A DNA stretch of 64,000 bases from Cymbomonas tetramitiformis. Its lineage: Eukaryota > Chlorophyta > Pyramimonadophyceae > Pyramimonadales > Pyramimonadaceae. Each line of letters opens with the position of its first letter. Within the stretch, counting starts at the first letter, position 1. Below, in pieces: positions 12,201-25,233 of this stretch. The DNA is taken from NCBI GenBank assembly GCA_001247695.2, contig LGRX02034240.1:1-64000 (forward strand). Direction: 5' to 3'. Both the position numbers and the translations under genes were made by a program. The notes under the pieces are model-generated. The model was given only the letters and a program-made list of their open reading frames with translations, was not told where the DNA came from and did no database searches.

Positions 12201-14250
12201 TCACGCGCGCTCCGGCTGTATGACTTCAGAGTGGATTCACCACACTCTTTCGCTGCTTGGACACCATGAATTCTCAAACCTTACCCAACTGTGTTCTTTC
12301 GCTGTTGTGGCCTGAGCCGACCCCGTGAATTCAGCGCCGACTGCCGCTACCTTCTTTGGGCATCCCCACTCGGGCTGGTTGGCCCAACGCGGGGGCTGAA
12401 TTCAACCTTTTCAGCCAGCCCGAGCGAGTTGTGAATTTAGTATCTGCTGGCTGCTGGACCTTGGTATCCCTTTTGAAGTCGGGCCCAGCAGCCCGTTTGG
12501 CCTTCGTTGCGTGGTTCCCGAGCCGGAGTTGCCCCTTTTCGCCTTCCCCTTCAGGACTCCACTCTGACCCGGCACCTTTTCGTCAGGTTGCCCGTCAGGA
12601 CCTTTGGGGATGCTCACCAGCCCCGTGCACGTTCGAAACTCCCAGAATAGGGCCTTTTTCACAATTTTGCCCTGTTCCCTGAACCTTTCACATTCCATAT
12701 ATACAAATTTTTTTCCAACGCCATCAACGACGACAACAACACGCCCACAGCCACAGCCGCCCTGCCACTGAACTTTGAGATCAGCGCGCCCCCAGCCGCA
12801 GCCGCTCCCCCAGCTCCACACGACCAACCGCAGCCAGCCCACCCCACACTCCGCCACATCAGCTCCCCACCCTGACGAACACATCGCACTCTCCCCGTCC
12901 CAACCAGCAGAAGGCTCCCGCCCAGACGCCCTCAGCTGGGGGGGACATATACAAAAAATTTCCCCCGTAACAGCCCGCGCGCCCTAACTCCGCCAACCCT
13001 CACACCCGTAACCTCAGCAGCCTGGCCACCCTGACACCCGCCACGACACAGCGCTGTTCATAATCGCGACAAAGATACTGCACCCATGCAACAGCTGGTA
13101 ACTGTTGGGTGCAGTCCACTCGTCATTCCACATATCATCGCTGGAGCAACACCAACAACTACATTGCATAATGATAATTGATTCAGATTTGATCAGTTCA
13201 AATGCATGTAACTCTCAGATCAGTATCTACATGACATCTGATAATAGTTGTTGGGGACAGCACACACATACAAATGTGTTGTGTCAAATTGCTGTGATTA
13301 TATCAAGCAATGTCCAGATATGTTCTAAATAAGAAATATCATTTTGATAAATCTTAGAGCACAGACCTATGCTCAGAACAGATCATAGATTGACAAATAT
13401 CACTAAAGTGGATGTTCCCACTTAAGTTGATAAATCTATATATCATCAGAATGTACATTTACTGCCATGGGTTTAAATCAGTAAAACCCAGAAATGCTGT
13501 CAACCTTAGATGTTGATATACAGCATAATTTACTTATTTGCCATGAAATTTGTCATGTGCAAAAGTAAAGTTTATTGCAGTGATTCTGTACTTTACTTTT
13601 CACACACACAGAGATATGTACATATATCAACATATATATATATATATGTTGAAAAACAGCCAAAATCGGTAAAATTCTTTGGCGATTAATTTGAAATTTG
13701 AAAATTGGACCTTGTTTTATTTGTATTATGATTTTATACCTATTAAGGTATGAGGAAATCATAATGACACATGTCATATCTTGTGTAACACCCTAGATAA
13801 TAGGAGTGGAATATGTAGGGGTGTACATATTGGCTGTAACAATAAATCGGTCAAAATGTTCTACGTGTAATCTTTTGAAAATTTGGGATTGATTTTTTTT
13901 GCTATAACGAATATTTAGCTATCAAATAACAATCCCTGAATGACATAACACGTGTAACACCCTGTAACACCCTAAAATCTGGATGTGTGTGTCAAGGGGT
14001 GTAACGTACCTTCTGAACACCCTGTCACATTCAGTTTGGTATCAAAAGCAGTTTTGCTTAAAAACATTTGCAAAATATCTATACTGCTTATTTTTTTTTA
14101 CCTATTTTAGGGTTACTGATACCATGTAACACCCTAATCATATTATTGGGTATATGGGCCACTGTAACCTGACATGCCCAACAATGCCACTATAATTTCG
14201 ATAAACTTCGTGTTTGGCATTAACATATCATGCTGTATTCGACACGGACA
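9240..14250. other. Interior of the LTR element without recognised genes
   Basis: 9240-10020 is AT-rich with a short CA run near 9860. 10030-13060 is C-rich with scattered short frames lacking motifs or consistent codon bias. 11500-12400 has nine GAATTC hexamers. 13780-14160 holds dispersed TGTAACACCCT words. None supports a protein. Confidence 0.4.
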
Positions 14251-14252
14251 TG

Positions 14253-14352
14253 AGCTAGTTATCGGTTTTCGGAGGGGTGATACCACTGGTATCGGCGCGC
14301 GTCAGCGCGACGATGCCAGTGGTGTCACCCCGTAGAAAACCGATAACTAGCT
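14253..14352. repeat. 100-bp fold-back with 42-bp arms
   Basis: The left arm begins AGCTAGTTATCGGTTTTCGG and the right arm ends with its complement AAAACCGATAACTAGCT. The arms pair over about 42 bp with few mismatches around a GC-rich loop. It would form a stable cruciform or hairpin. Confidence 0.75.
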
Positions 14353-14403
14353 TATCGGATTTTTAAGAGTGGCCACGTCGGATTTGATATCGGTTGAAGT
14401 ACT

Positions 14404-16620
14404 GTGTTATTACTTTCCACGTCGGATTGCATACATTTAACGAGTTTGAGTCGTCAAAGCGCACCGATCGATCGCACCGATCGCGATTTCATGACATTAT
14501 TTAAATTAAACCGTTCGATTAAAATTAACGATCGGATTGCAGTTTCGGATTTGACCCGAATACTACATTTGATCGCTCCGCAGGTTCAAACGCTCATTTG
14601 TGAAAGACTCGTTCGGCAGCGCAGCATTGTTCCCTATCTGCTGTGTGCACATCCCCTGGCCTCGCTGACTGGTTTGATCCCTTCGCTTTTCGTTGCGTGT
14701 TCTCAGATTGATTGCAGGTACTGCTTTGGTGTGGGAGGTGTGTCTAATACACTGTCATGTGGTGGGAACGACTTCCTGGTCAACGTTCGTCGCGTACCCT
14801 GTTCTTATGCTTACATGTTTGCCTCGGAAGTTTTGATATCCTCTTTCCTTGTTCCTTTTCGAGTGTTGTACATCCGAGATTTTCAGGCCATTTTCGGCCG
14901 CGGCGGCCAGAGCTACTTGAGTCAAACCCGCGTGCCCTTTTCATTAACGTATCAAGCTACTAAGAGTTGTGTGTTGTCTGTGTGCAGGCTACTTGAGACA
15001 GATCTCTCCGCGCGTGCTGGCATGTGAGCGCTTCAAAAGTACGTTCGTATGCCTCTTTTTTGGCGGTTTGTCGTCACGCAGCTGCGTTGACTGTTTGCTC
15101 TGACGACGTAGTGCAGTATTTGACTTTCAGCTTTTTGTTATCTTCCTTCGTTTTCCGGATGCGTTTTTACAGTCTTACCAGCGATGATCATTGCATTGCG
15201 CAGAATTCATCTGTGCCCGGCATGCGGGTAGGCCACAAACGTTTGATGTTTGTTCCTTTGCTTGCACTCATGCAAGCACCCGAGGCAGGGTAGTGCGTTA
15301 GCCTGATGGCACGCCTCGGGACCACACCCGACCCTGCCACTGGAAGGTACGGTTCCACCGCCTGCAATTTGTGAAGTTTGGCGTACCTTTATCCCGCTCT
15401 TACCTGAATAGTTACTGCCTATATGTTCGTTTTTCTTTTATCTCATGTTGTCTGTATTGTTGCGGTTATGCAGATCACAACTGTGATATCAAAATGGTGG
15501 GGGCGGTATCACGACGGCAACCCGCTATGGCGAGGAGGTATCCGCCTTGTCTTCGGAAAATCTTATCAAAAGTTCCAGCATCTGTGTATAGCAGCCATCA
15601 AGTTGATGACACGGTACATCATGCCGATTGAAACATCAAATGAAGTCTTATTTGACTTATTGACACATAAAGTTCATTATGAAGAAATCATAGATGCATA
15701 TTTCTCCGGCTCTATCATATTATAGGGGCACTGACATAGGAGAACGATGGTTTTTCAAATGTAAATAAGCTATATTGTAAGCTTACGACCATCACTTTGA
15801 CGTCAACAGCCTGAGATGCTGATTGTCGAAATTCAAGAGTTGAAGGATTCGTTGAATCAACCTTGACACATGTGTTTTGATTCATAAATTGTTGATCCAT
15901 GGTTTCTCCCCAAATCTAGAGAAGCTGGCACACAAGTTGTTGCCAATGTCTTAAGGAAAGCATCTGAGCAAAGGATTGCCAGTTGTGCCATCAGGCATCG
16001 AATTCCATGAACAGCAAAGCCGAGTGAGTAAATCCGCCACTCTAGCTATTTGCCCGTCATTCCTTCCAGGTTCATGACAAGAGACAATTCATCAAAGTCA
16101 TACACCAATACATAAGTCACATGCATGGTTGCACAGTTTGTATCCGAATGCAACCCCATCGAGGTTAAGCATCTAGACAGCAACTCTGGCCAACCAAAAG
16201 CCTTCTTGTCTTCGGATATCTTTTGCATTTTCATTTCCAGCTCCATTATATATGGACTAGGAAGCATCATGACTGTGCCTCGCCAGGACGCTAAACCTCA
16301 AAGCCGCACACTTGAGGCGAGCCTTATGAGACAGTGACCTTTGGCTTGTGGGGCGTCAACCCCTTATCAAATCCTGAACATTTGTTAACACCTGGATAAA
16401 TTTATCATGATGCAACTTAAGTGGGATTATAAGTTCCACATAATCATATTGTCTACGTATGCTGAAGGTATAATTGCCGCATATGGTTACAATAGGTCGC
16501 AGCTTCTATAACATTGTGGCTTCTGAGTCAAAAGCCGATAGCCGATGACTTTTGCCAATAATTGCCGACCAAATAATAATCAGGCCGTGGAAACATGTAC
16601 CCAAGAGGTTTTCGTCCATT
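14404..16620. other. No gene recognised
   Basis: A 207-residue frame at 14404-15027 (+) and several shorter ones occur, but I see no known motif, and the region lies inside the non-autonomous LTR element. A host fragment captured by the element is possible but unproved. Confidence 0.3.
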
Positions 16621-16625
16621 GGTCA

Positions 16626-16775
16626 TATATATATATATATATATATATCAGGGCTGCATCCCAAGAACTGCAGGGCTGCATCCCAAGAACTGCAGGGCTG
16701 CATCCCAAAGACTGCGATACACCTTCGGTGCAATGGGCTGCAACCCGAGAACTGCAGGGTTATATCCCTAACATT
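16626..16775. repeat. AT microsatellite followed by 22-bp repeats
   Basis: An AT run (16626-16649) is followed by three to four copies of AGGGCTGCATCCCAAGAACT-type units. A related pair of words (GTGGAAACATGTACCCAAG and GGGGGCTACATCC) recurs at 17285-17580, so a diverged duplication of about 45 bp plus repeat is likely. Confidence 0.6.
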
Positions 16776-17744
16776 TTTTACCCTGCATCAAATTGATATG
16801 ACAGGAGCAGGAATTGATCCTTCCTTGCTAAGGTGTAGTGAGCCTTGTATAAATCATACCCTTACACAGATACGCATATGCGGGTACCAATATCTGTGAA
16901 AAACTGCTAATGCTACCTTTGCCAAGACCGTGGTTTGTCATCGGATTCTGTGGCCAGTCATCCGAAGCTACCGGAGATATCGACTGAGGTAGACGGAGTT
17001 GTGATCCTAAGTTGTGCTTGACAAACATAACTAAAGAAATTTCACATTAGTACGTGGCGAATCCATTCTCACTCATCGCGATAGATGTTCGTCAAAGCGC
17101 GCGTACCGGACCAAATATTGAGGAGTTGAGCAGACCGGGTAAAGGATTATAAGTCCAATCCCGTTAAGCAGGGCCACTCCGTTTGCATTAAAAACAAGCC
17201 CCCAAAATCGGGCTCCCCGTTGCCGCCTATGATCCTCCAAAGTAGCTTAAGGAGGGGAGGAAGGGTTGGGTGCACTATATATAACTGTGGAAACATGTAC
17301 CCAAGGGTTTTCGTCGATCAGTCATATATATAAGGCCGAGAATCGTGCGATTATAAATCGTTAAATCGTGGGATCATCGTTCGCAAAGAACGACGGCTAG
17401 CGCAAATAATCCGTAACGTAGACTTCGGATGCTTTGAATCGTCACTCTGACGCACGATACGTGTGGATCAATCAGTAATCCAGCGTCAATCTGCATCACG
17501 AAACGCAATTCATTGAACCTTGAAACGTCACTCTGAAATACGATACGATTTCCAGAAAGGGGGCTACATCCTAAGAACTGTAAGGTGAGGGACTAAAGTG
17601 GACTCAGTTCCCCCCAATAACCTAAAAACACCATGAGGGACGCCTCAAATCGGTGTAAGAAGACTGGTACCAGCAAGAAGCGACAACAACAAAGACATCA
17701 TAGACATATACTAAGGTATGCCCGTTGTGAGGTCACAACTCTTT

Positions 17745-17756
17745 TAAGAGGGGAGA
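17745..17756 (+). other. Polypurine tract of the 11.4-kb element
   Basis: AAGAGGGGGAGA, two bases upstream of the 3' LTR, the expected site of plus-strand priming. Confidence 0.7.
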
Positions 17757-17758
17757 TC

Positions 17759-18400
17759 TGTCAGGGTCATGACCGATGACATATGTGTCATACATGTCAT
17801 ACGTGTCATACTTGTCAGACATGTCATACCATACAGGATCATGACCGATGACATATGTGTAATACATGTCATACGTGTCATACCTGTCAGACATGTCATA
17901 CCATGTCATGTCATGTCATGTCGAGTCGTGTCATATATTATTATGACAGTCGTCAGTACGGTCGACTATGACTGTACATGTCGCTAGATGATAAGTCACA
18001 TCATCTGTCATTATTCAAGGAAAGACTTGAATGACCCTGTCATCGAGAGTTCGTATGTCGAACTCGAAGATGGCAAAGCAAGATACATCTTGAAGTACAA
18101 ACAAGAACCATCTTGGCTTTAAGCATGTGCGGAACACGCATGCACAGTATGAACGAACTATTCGTTATCACAATACTGGTCGTTCAACCTACGTCTCGGG
18201 TTCACAACCCAATGGCGGTACTATCTATGATGATAGGAGACGTATGGTATAAGATGAGGAAGCGTTGGGCTTCACGCAGATCTTCACTCAGAGACTGCAC
18301 TCATCACCCGCTATTACTTTCACTTGCGTTGCTGTCCAACTTCGCAGTGTTAACTTGTATATTGAAAATATATTCACGGCCTGTTTATCTTGCCGTATCA
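17759..18400 (+). repeat. 3' LTR of the 11.4-kb element
   Basis: Same 642 bp as 6994-7635 with a few substitutions (for example T for C in the CCTGTCAG word and A for G near 17964) and no length change. It is followed directly by ACGAT. Confidence 0.88.
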
Positions 18401-18869
18401 ACGATCCACCGGAACCGGCCGGTGAGGACGATGGTGGGCAGGCTCGATCGCGCGAGGTGCCCAGATTTATATAATCGTGTATAAGTAAAAAGACGTACGA
18501 AATTCAAGCCTCAGTTGCATATTATGCTGGACTTCGGGTTTAGGCTTAGTTATTATGGGCTCTGACTAGCCCCTAGCCTGACCCTGCTTCCGTATCGTGT
18601 CCGTGACATCCTAGCACTGTACTGTACAGTAGTACAGTACAGTAGTACAGTCTTGTTTCACTGTCTGGGTTTCCGAGAGCATAAAGCCTCGGCCAGACAC
18701 TGTTTATGTGATTATCTGTTTGATTCTCAGCGAGCTTAGCCGGACAGCGGATCTGTCTTTCTCGCAGGTTATGCCCGCACCGGCTTTCCGGTGATTCTGA
18801 TGATGGCACAGCGCCTTGCTGTTGCCATGTTCGGCTAAGTAGGACGTAGGAGGGGTTGAGCGCCCACTT

Positions 18870-19834
18870 GGGCGGTGGACCCAAAGTCGTATTGCAATGG
18901 CATCATTACCCAAAGTCGTATTTCAATGGCATCTTTGATATCTGGTTGGCTTTCCCGATAGTGGGTGCACATGGTAAAGGCCCTGCCCAAAAAGCGTCAG
19001 GTAGGAAGGATGGTGTTTCCTCCCCAGCCCTCGCCCGACCACCGCGAGAACGCCATTCGTCTTATACCACCTTCGCTCAAGGGAAGCTTATGGGAGCCGA
19101 TTCATGCGAAAGGTCGCCAAAAGAGAACAATCGTGCCGAACCGCGCAAAAATCGCGACTGAATCGGCTGTCGCGGGCTGTCGCGGGTTGTCGCGGGCTGC
19201 TCGATGCTGTTTCCAAATGCTCGATGCTGTCGCTTCGTTTCCAAATTTCGGGAGGAGAGAGCAAAATGTCGCGACAGCATCAAGGATTCGGAAACGGAGC
19301 TCAATATTTGTATTTTGTATTTTTATATTTTTATATTTTTATATTTTTATTTTATATATTGCTTTTTTATTTCCTGTATAAAATTATATAGCACGGCTTG
19401 ACAAGAACCCTTGTCCGCAGACGTGTTACTCTGGAACCCGAGTCTACGGACCGAAATAGCGCGATTATTACTTAGGGTTTGTAACGCAGATTGAGTTGAT
19501 GGGCATCCGTAGTTTAGACGAGCTTCACAATCATCATGTAACGCAGCCCTCGAATCGAATCGCGGGTAGCCGCGCGAAGCGCGGCTCGTCTAAACTCTGG
19601 GGACGAGAGTAGCAGACGTGTCATCCAAGTTGGACCAACCAGACATTAGCATTTTAGGCAACGGCAGACAAGGCGAATGGGGCGGGGACGGGGAGGGAAC
19701 ACCATCCTTCCTACCTGACGCTTTTTGGCAGGGCCCTTACCATGTGCACCCACTATCGGGAAAGCCAATCAGAACATGCCAGCTCAAAGATGCCACGATT
19801 GCAATACGACTTTGTAAGTGCCCAACTGGCATGG
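18870..19834. mobile_element. Fold-back element with about 150-bp inverted arms
   Basis: The stretch from about 18870 to 19030 is the reverse complement of about 19682-19834, with small indels (shared words AAAGTCGTATTGCAATGGCA and GTGGGTGCACATGGTAA). The centre contains short CTGTCGCGGG repeats and a TATTTT run (19316-19372). No open frame of note is present. Termini and duplication are blurred because the right arm is tandemly copied. Confidence 0.65.
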
Positions 19835-20480
19835 TAACACCATTGGTTGTCGATGACGAGCGAGCGACAACCCCAATTATAAGGGTTATAGTTATATACC
19901 AATCCTTCCTACCTGACGCTTTTTGGCAGGGCCCTTACCATGTGCACCCACTATCGGGAAAGCCAATCAGAACATGCCAGCTCAAAGATGCCATTGCAAT
20001 ACGACTTTTGCAAGTGCCCAACTGGCAAAACACCATTGGTTGTCGATGACGAGCAAGCGACAACCCCAATTATAAGGGTTATAGTTATATACCAATCCTT
20101 CCTACCTGACGCTTTTTGGCAGGGCCCTTACCATGTGCACCCACTATCGGGAAAGCCAATCAGAACATGCCAGCTCAAAGATGCCATTGCAATACGACTT
20201 TTGCAAGTGCCCAACTGGCAAAACACCATTGGTTGTCGATGACGAGCAAGCGACAACCCCAATTATAAGGGTTATAGTTATATACCAATCCTTCCTACCT
20301 GACGCTTTTTGGCAGGGCCCTTACCATGTGCACCCACTATCGGGAAAGCCAATCAGAACATGCCAGCTCAAAGATGCCATTGCAATACGACTTTTGTAAG
20401 TTCACAACTGGCAAAACACCATTGGTTGTCGATGACGAGCAAGCGACAACCCCAATTATAAGGGTTATAGTTATATACCA
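19704..20480. repeat. 193-bp satellite-like array, 4 copies
   Basis: Units begin at 19704 (198 bp), 19902, 20095 and 20288 (193 bp each). Copies 2-4 are almost identical. Each unit contains the right arm of the fold-back element plus the tail CGACAACCCCAATTATAAGG, so the array arose by amplification of one terminal arm. The three frames carried through the repeats encode nothing recognisable. Confidence 0.9.
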
Positions 20481-20995
20481 AAAAGGCCGGATTTTGGGGT
20501 TATGACTATAACCCCCGATATACGGGTTATATTAGTGGTTATAACTAGGCGTATATAACCTTATTTAACCCCAAATATAACCCTTATATCGGCGGTTATA
20601 TAAGGTTATATAACCCCAAATAACTCTTATATCGATTTTCACCCAATGCCTCATTATTTCCTACTTTGTATACTTGCACGATTATGGAACTTGTACAACT
20701 TCACGTGATCGTTATAAAATTCAATGAAATAACGCTAGGAATTGCCCTGAATTGTCGATATAAGCATGCAATTTTGGGGGTTATACTTCGTATAAGGGTG
20801 TATAACCCCGAATATAAACCTTATATCGGGGGTTATATAACCCCATATGGTTATATAACTATAATCATAACATATAACCCAAGGGGGTTATATTGGGGGT
20901 TAAATAACCCTTGATATAAGGGTTATATTGGCTCCAAGGGGGGTTATATAACCATATAAACCCTTATATCACTCCATATCGATATAACCCCACAA
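20481..20995. repeat. Degenerate TATAACCCC-rich region
   Basis: Dense, irregular repeats of GGTTATAT and TATAACCCC words in both orientations, continuous with the tail of the 193-bp units. Probably decayed tandem DNA; no gene. Confidence 0.6.
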
Positions 20996-23924
20996 CTCTG
21001 GTCAATAGGGACCGGACTTCCTAGTCCGTTAAATACGCGTGGGCAGCTGGGCACCCGTAGATCATTATGAAATAACTAACGTAAGAAATATCTTTAAATC
21101 CGACGACGAAATTTAGCCAGCTCAAACCTCAAAAGGCGCGCTTTTTATATAAACACGGTAAATACTCTTTGTCTTCCCACGTGTCATCCCACTTGTCCGA
21201 CGTTTCGCACCAGAATTTAGCACAGGATGCAACATGAAACACGCATTACAGCTGTTTTAACTGTTTTCGATTTTTAAAACTGTATACTCTAATAACATAA
21301 TAATAATAAGAAAAACACACATCAAGCGTCGCTGCACACGCTGTTCAAACCAGCACAATGGAATTGGGAATTATGAAGATGCTCACTTGAGCAGAGAATT
21401 CAGCTGGCGTTGACCGCAAAGAAGTTATATTGTCAAGTCGCGATTACAATTATTTGGAAACCAACAAGTTGCCATGTCTCGCGCGAGCAGGTCCCAAACA
21501 ATCCGTTCTTCCTCGCAGGAGTGTCCACACCTCGAAGGACGCCGTCGTGGAAGAAGCCACTCTCGTGAAAAATGCGCTGCGAAACACAAGAACGTGCGGG
21601 TCTTACGTAGCTGTGAGCCAGTAACTTCACCCTTCCAAACTCTTAGTGTTGTTCCTCGCAGTGAAGATGGCAAACAAGCAGGTCTGCACCCGCAAGTGTC
21701 TTGGAAGGTTTAAGAGTTTGTTTGGCATTATGCAGCTGTGAAGTTTGCGCCCTGCCACTTTATATTATACTGTGCCAGGCATACAAGTTTGAAGATTAAT
21801 CTGTGAAATGTTATTCACGACTGCAATTATCAACTTAGTGTGTCAAACTTGACGGTTTTTCAGCAGAGGTTTCCGAACTCAATATGTGCGTTCGTGCTGC
21901 GGATACTTTAACTTCCATGTAGACAGGGTGTGCTGCGGCGCTGTCCCGGGTGCAGGCGCGGAATCAAGACAGTGCGCTTGGGATGATCTGCTTATCTCAA
22001 GGATGCCTACCTCAGTTGCCAGAGAGTTGACAAATATTCTCCACCTTCAGAAACCAGCGAATAAAGCGAACATAATCCAGGTATCGTGCGTCAACTAAAT
22101 CAGTCGCTCGTGAGTTTGGAAATTGGAATTTGACAGTTAAGTATATCCCTCGAGCACGTTTTACGCTTCACACGTTTAAGAGTAGCCATTTTCCATACAA
22201 TCGCTGCAATGGTAACCCTGAAGGGACTGCTTAGTCGGCAATCGTCTAGTTGCTCAATTGCAACACACGATACCGTTGACGACACCTTGGAACGAGCTCA
22301 AAAAAATAGGATATGACCTCCCAATGTAGGCTGCTCGTACAACCTTCTCGAGAAATAAAGCAGCGCAAACTTTGTAATACTGCATTTAGCAGTGCCGCCT
22401 CCCGTTGCTTGGAGTCGTGACTTAGCTCGGAATTTGCTGCTCTAAGCCCCTTCCAGCTCCTCCTGGAGAACTTTTTTGTGGCGATCTGGGACATTCTGAG
22501 CTGCGGGTGCTATTCGCTTGAGGTTGTTTTCATTGTATTATCTACTGATATGCGGCGGAGTTTGGTGTTTCCTATTAGGATGACGCTCCCCAACGAGAGA
22601 AAGCTGCTACCGAACCTCGACACGCTACAGCCAGCAGAGCTGAAAGTACCCCAAACGAGTCTCAGCGAGTGCGCAGCAGCCTGGAGTCCCACTGGAGAAA
22701 GAAAGCTGTGCGAGACCTGGCGCGAGAAGGGCCTTTCCGTTTGTATGCATCCCTTGTGCTGTCTCTGCTGCATGCTCTTGGCATGGACTTGAAGCGCACG
22801 ACAAGGTCTCCGGACGCCCTCGGTGAAGAACAATCTGGTGTGGAAGCCTCGGTGACCCTCAGAGGGGTCCGTACCGTTGCTTCCGAGGAACAGCCTCAAG
22901 GGGTCTCCGCCTCCCCCGAGGGTGCGCTCCTCTCAAACCTGGGTTTTAAGAAAGGAGAACTGGGTGACAGAGTGTGATGACTTGGCTGGAAAGTCTCGGT
23001 GCTCATATGTGTGTGACGTTTGTGTTCGGTACCTCATAGTTCTCAAACACTTGCTCGGGGAATCGAGTTGAGGTACTGGGGCCTCGTTGTGAACAGGGAC
23101 GGCCGCCTGTTGGAAAGGGGTGTTGGGATGCGGCTGTCTTTGTGGTACTTTTGTGGTGGGCGCTGCTTCTCTCGGGGAGTGCGATAGACTCGGTGTTTGC
23201 CTTTGCTGTGAGATGAGGCAGGGGTGATGGCTCCCTGTCTTCCCTTCATTCTGGCGGGTAGCACTCCGGTGTCCGCATGCGTTGGATGTTTTTCCCCATC
23301 CAGTGTCCATTCCCGCAGTGTTTACTGCACACAACGGTTTGCTTGCGGTGCCCAGGACGAGTAGGTGAAAACTCGGTATTCACCTGCATTGCAGCTTGAT
23401 CCCCCTCAACTTTACTCAACGTTGCATGGGCCGGAGGACCACTATGGAGTCATATTGTTGAGCAGTGCAGTGTTGGAAGGATCTCCAACGGCCCCTCAGT
23501 TTCACTCTTTTGATACAACTGAAGGAGGCTTGTGTGGTATTGTGGCTTGTCACAGCCCTGCCCTGTTCCTGCATGCTTCTATCATCCGATCCTCGGAGGA
23601 GAATAGGCTGACTTTGGTTGGCCATTCAGCGTGACATTGATGTGCTACCTTATCCTCATGAGGCTTATTTAATGAAGCCACAGTACTAAGTGCTAGGTAC
23701 TCTTGAGATTCTACAGAGATTGTTGTGAGACGGAGTGCTAGGTGCACTGTATAGGTTGAGGCTCAGCCAGGAATTGAGTCCTTACCAGGGGGTTGAAAAG
23801 CTGGTGTGTTAGCTAGTACAGTACCTTGTGCTTGCTTCACTATTATAGCCCGAACATGCCACTGGCTGCTTAAGCCAGAGTGTGCTTGGTTCACTATGAT
23901 GCCAACGTGCCATCAGGTGTCGTT
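20996..23924. other. No gene recognised
   Basis: Many short frames on both strands, none with a motif, and no repeat structure of note. I cannot exclude small exons of an intron-rich host gene. Confidence 0.3.
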
Positions 23925-24069
23925 TTAGTTATACTGGAGTGCTCGATGCACAATTAGTTATACTGGAGTGCTCGAAGCACAATTAGTTATACTGGAGTGC
24001 TCGGTGCACAATTAGTTGTACTGGAGTGCTCGATGCACAATTAATTATACTGGAGTGCTCGGTGCACAT
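23925..24069. repeat. 29-bp minisatellite, 5 copies
   Basis: Unit TTAGTTATACTGGAGTGCTC plus GATGCACAA, with single-base variants. Confidence 0.85.
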
Positions 24070-25233
24070 TGTGTAGCTGTAGCGGTGTTGCTGAGGTGCA
24101 TGCCACTGTACCTACGGTGAAGAAGTGGAACAATGTGTATGTATGCAGGACTGGAAGGTATTTTCCGCACAGAAGCACGCAATGGTGCGGCCACTTTCGT
24201 ACTGGCACTCTTCCTTGTGGCAAGGCAGCAAAACCTGAAGGTATGCTCCGAACCATGCTGCGAATACATGAATCACAACCGGTGTATCTATGGTGCCTGT
24301 TCTGTGCTCTTTCAGTGCAAGAGCAGAGTTTGAAGCGGCCCGCATAGTCTAACTTATCAAATCATGTTGATTATAATGATTTAGGTACCGAGTGCCTCGC
24401 CGCAGTTTTTCCTGGGAGATCGAACCTACACACAGAAATAATGGATGAACCGGATGAATATTTATGTGTTAAATTTAATAGAGTCACTGCAGCCTGTTGT
24501 TATGCCGTGAGGAGAAGATTGTGAGAGTTATGCTTTGTCGGGAAAGACGTGGTATTTTAGTGGTTTCCTCTGGCAAACAGCAAAAATGAAACAGTTTGAG
24601 TTGTGACAGCTGAGAGACACTGACACATAGATGGGAGAACTCGTGAATCGACGCCTTGCTGGCCCTCAGCTCTCTGTCTCTTTTATTTGTGGAAAATAAA
24701 AGAAACACTTCTCGTTTCAGGGTATTTTTCAGTGCTAGGTGTGTGCATGCAGTAGTAAGAAAACTCCACGCGTGCAAGATGTTTTTCATTGCCGTGCAAG
24801 CACGCTGTAAAAAGCATTGACGCAAGGCACTTTTCACTGACTTGCGAGTACACTGTAAAGTGCACTTTCCTGAAAGGTATTTTTCGTCATGCTATGAAAA
24901 ATAACTGAACACACTATTGTTTTTCATTGCGGTGCAAGGACACTGTAGATTATATGGCACTGATCAAGACGGGCCTGAAGGTGAAGAAAATGATTTTGCG
25001 ATGGATTTGCAAAACGCCCCATGAGGATGCCCCCGGTGAGACAGCGGAGAATGCGCATTGTAAGAGTGTACAGTTGTAGCAAGAACACTGGGGCAGAGTA
25101 AAGGCGCACGTGAAAAGTTGGAGCCAACGAACAAGTCCCGCAAAAAGAAGGTTCACAAGGGGAAATGCTCAGGAGGCAAGGAGCTGGGCCTTCCCAGCCT
25201 TAGTCTCACTGCGCCATCAGTCTTGGCAGAATA

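Larger units (their letters stand above)
6994..18400 (+). mobile_element. Non-autonomous 11.4-kb LTR retrotransposon (LARD-like)
   Basis: Direct repeats 6994-7635 and 17759-18400 are colinear without indels (constant offset 10765), differ at only a few positions, start TGTCAGGG and end GTATCA. The 5-bp word ACGAT lies directly before the first (6989-6993) and directly after the second (18401-18405), a clean integration duplication. A purine run (AAGAGGGGGAGA, 17745-17756) precedes the downstream repeat and fixes + strand polarity. The interior has no Gag, protease, RT or integrase. It holds an antisense LINE endonuclease remnant, minisatellites and GC-rich DNA. This is the structure of a large retrotransposon derivative mobilised in trans; near-identical LTRs imply a recent insertion. 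Confidence 0.88.

Noticed and set aside
15230..15360. tRNA-like GC-rich segment
   Set aside because: No cloverleaf with proper acceptor, anticodon and T-loop pairing could be drawn.
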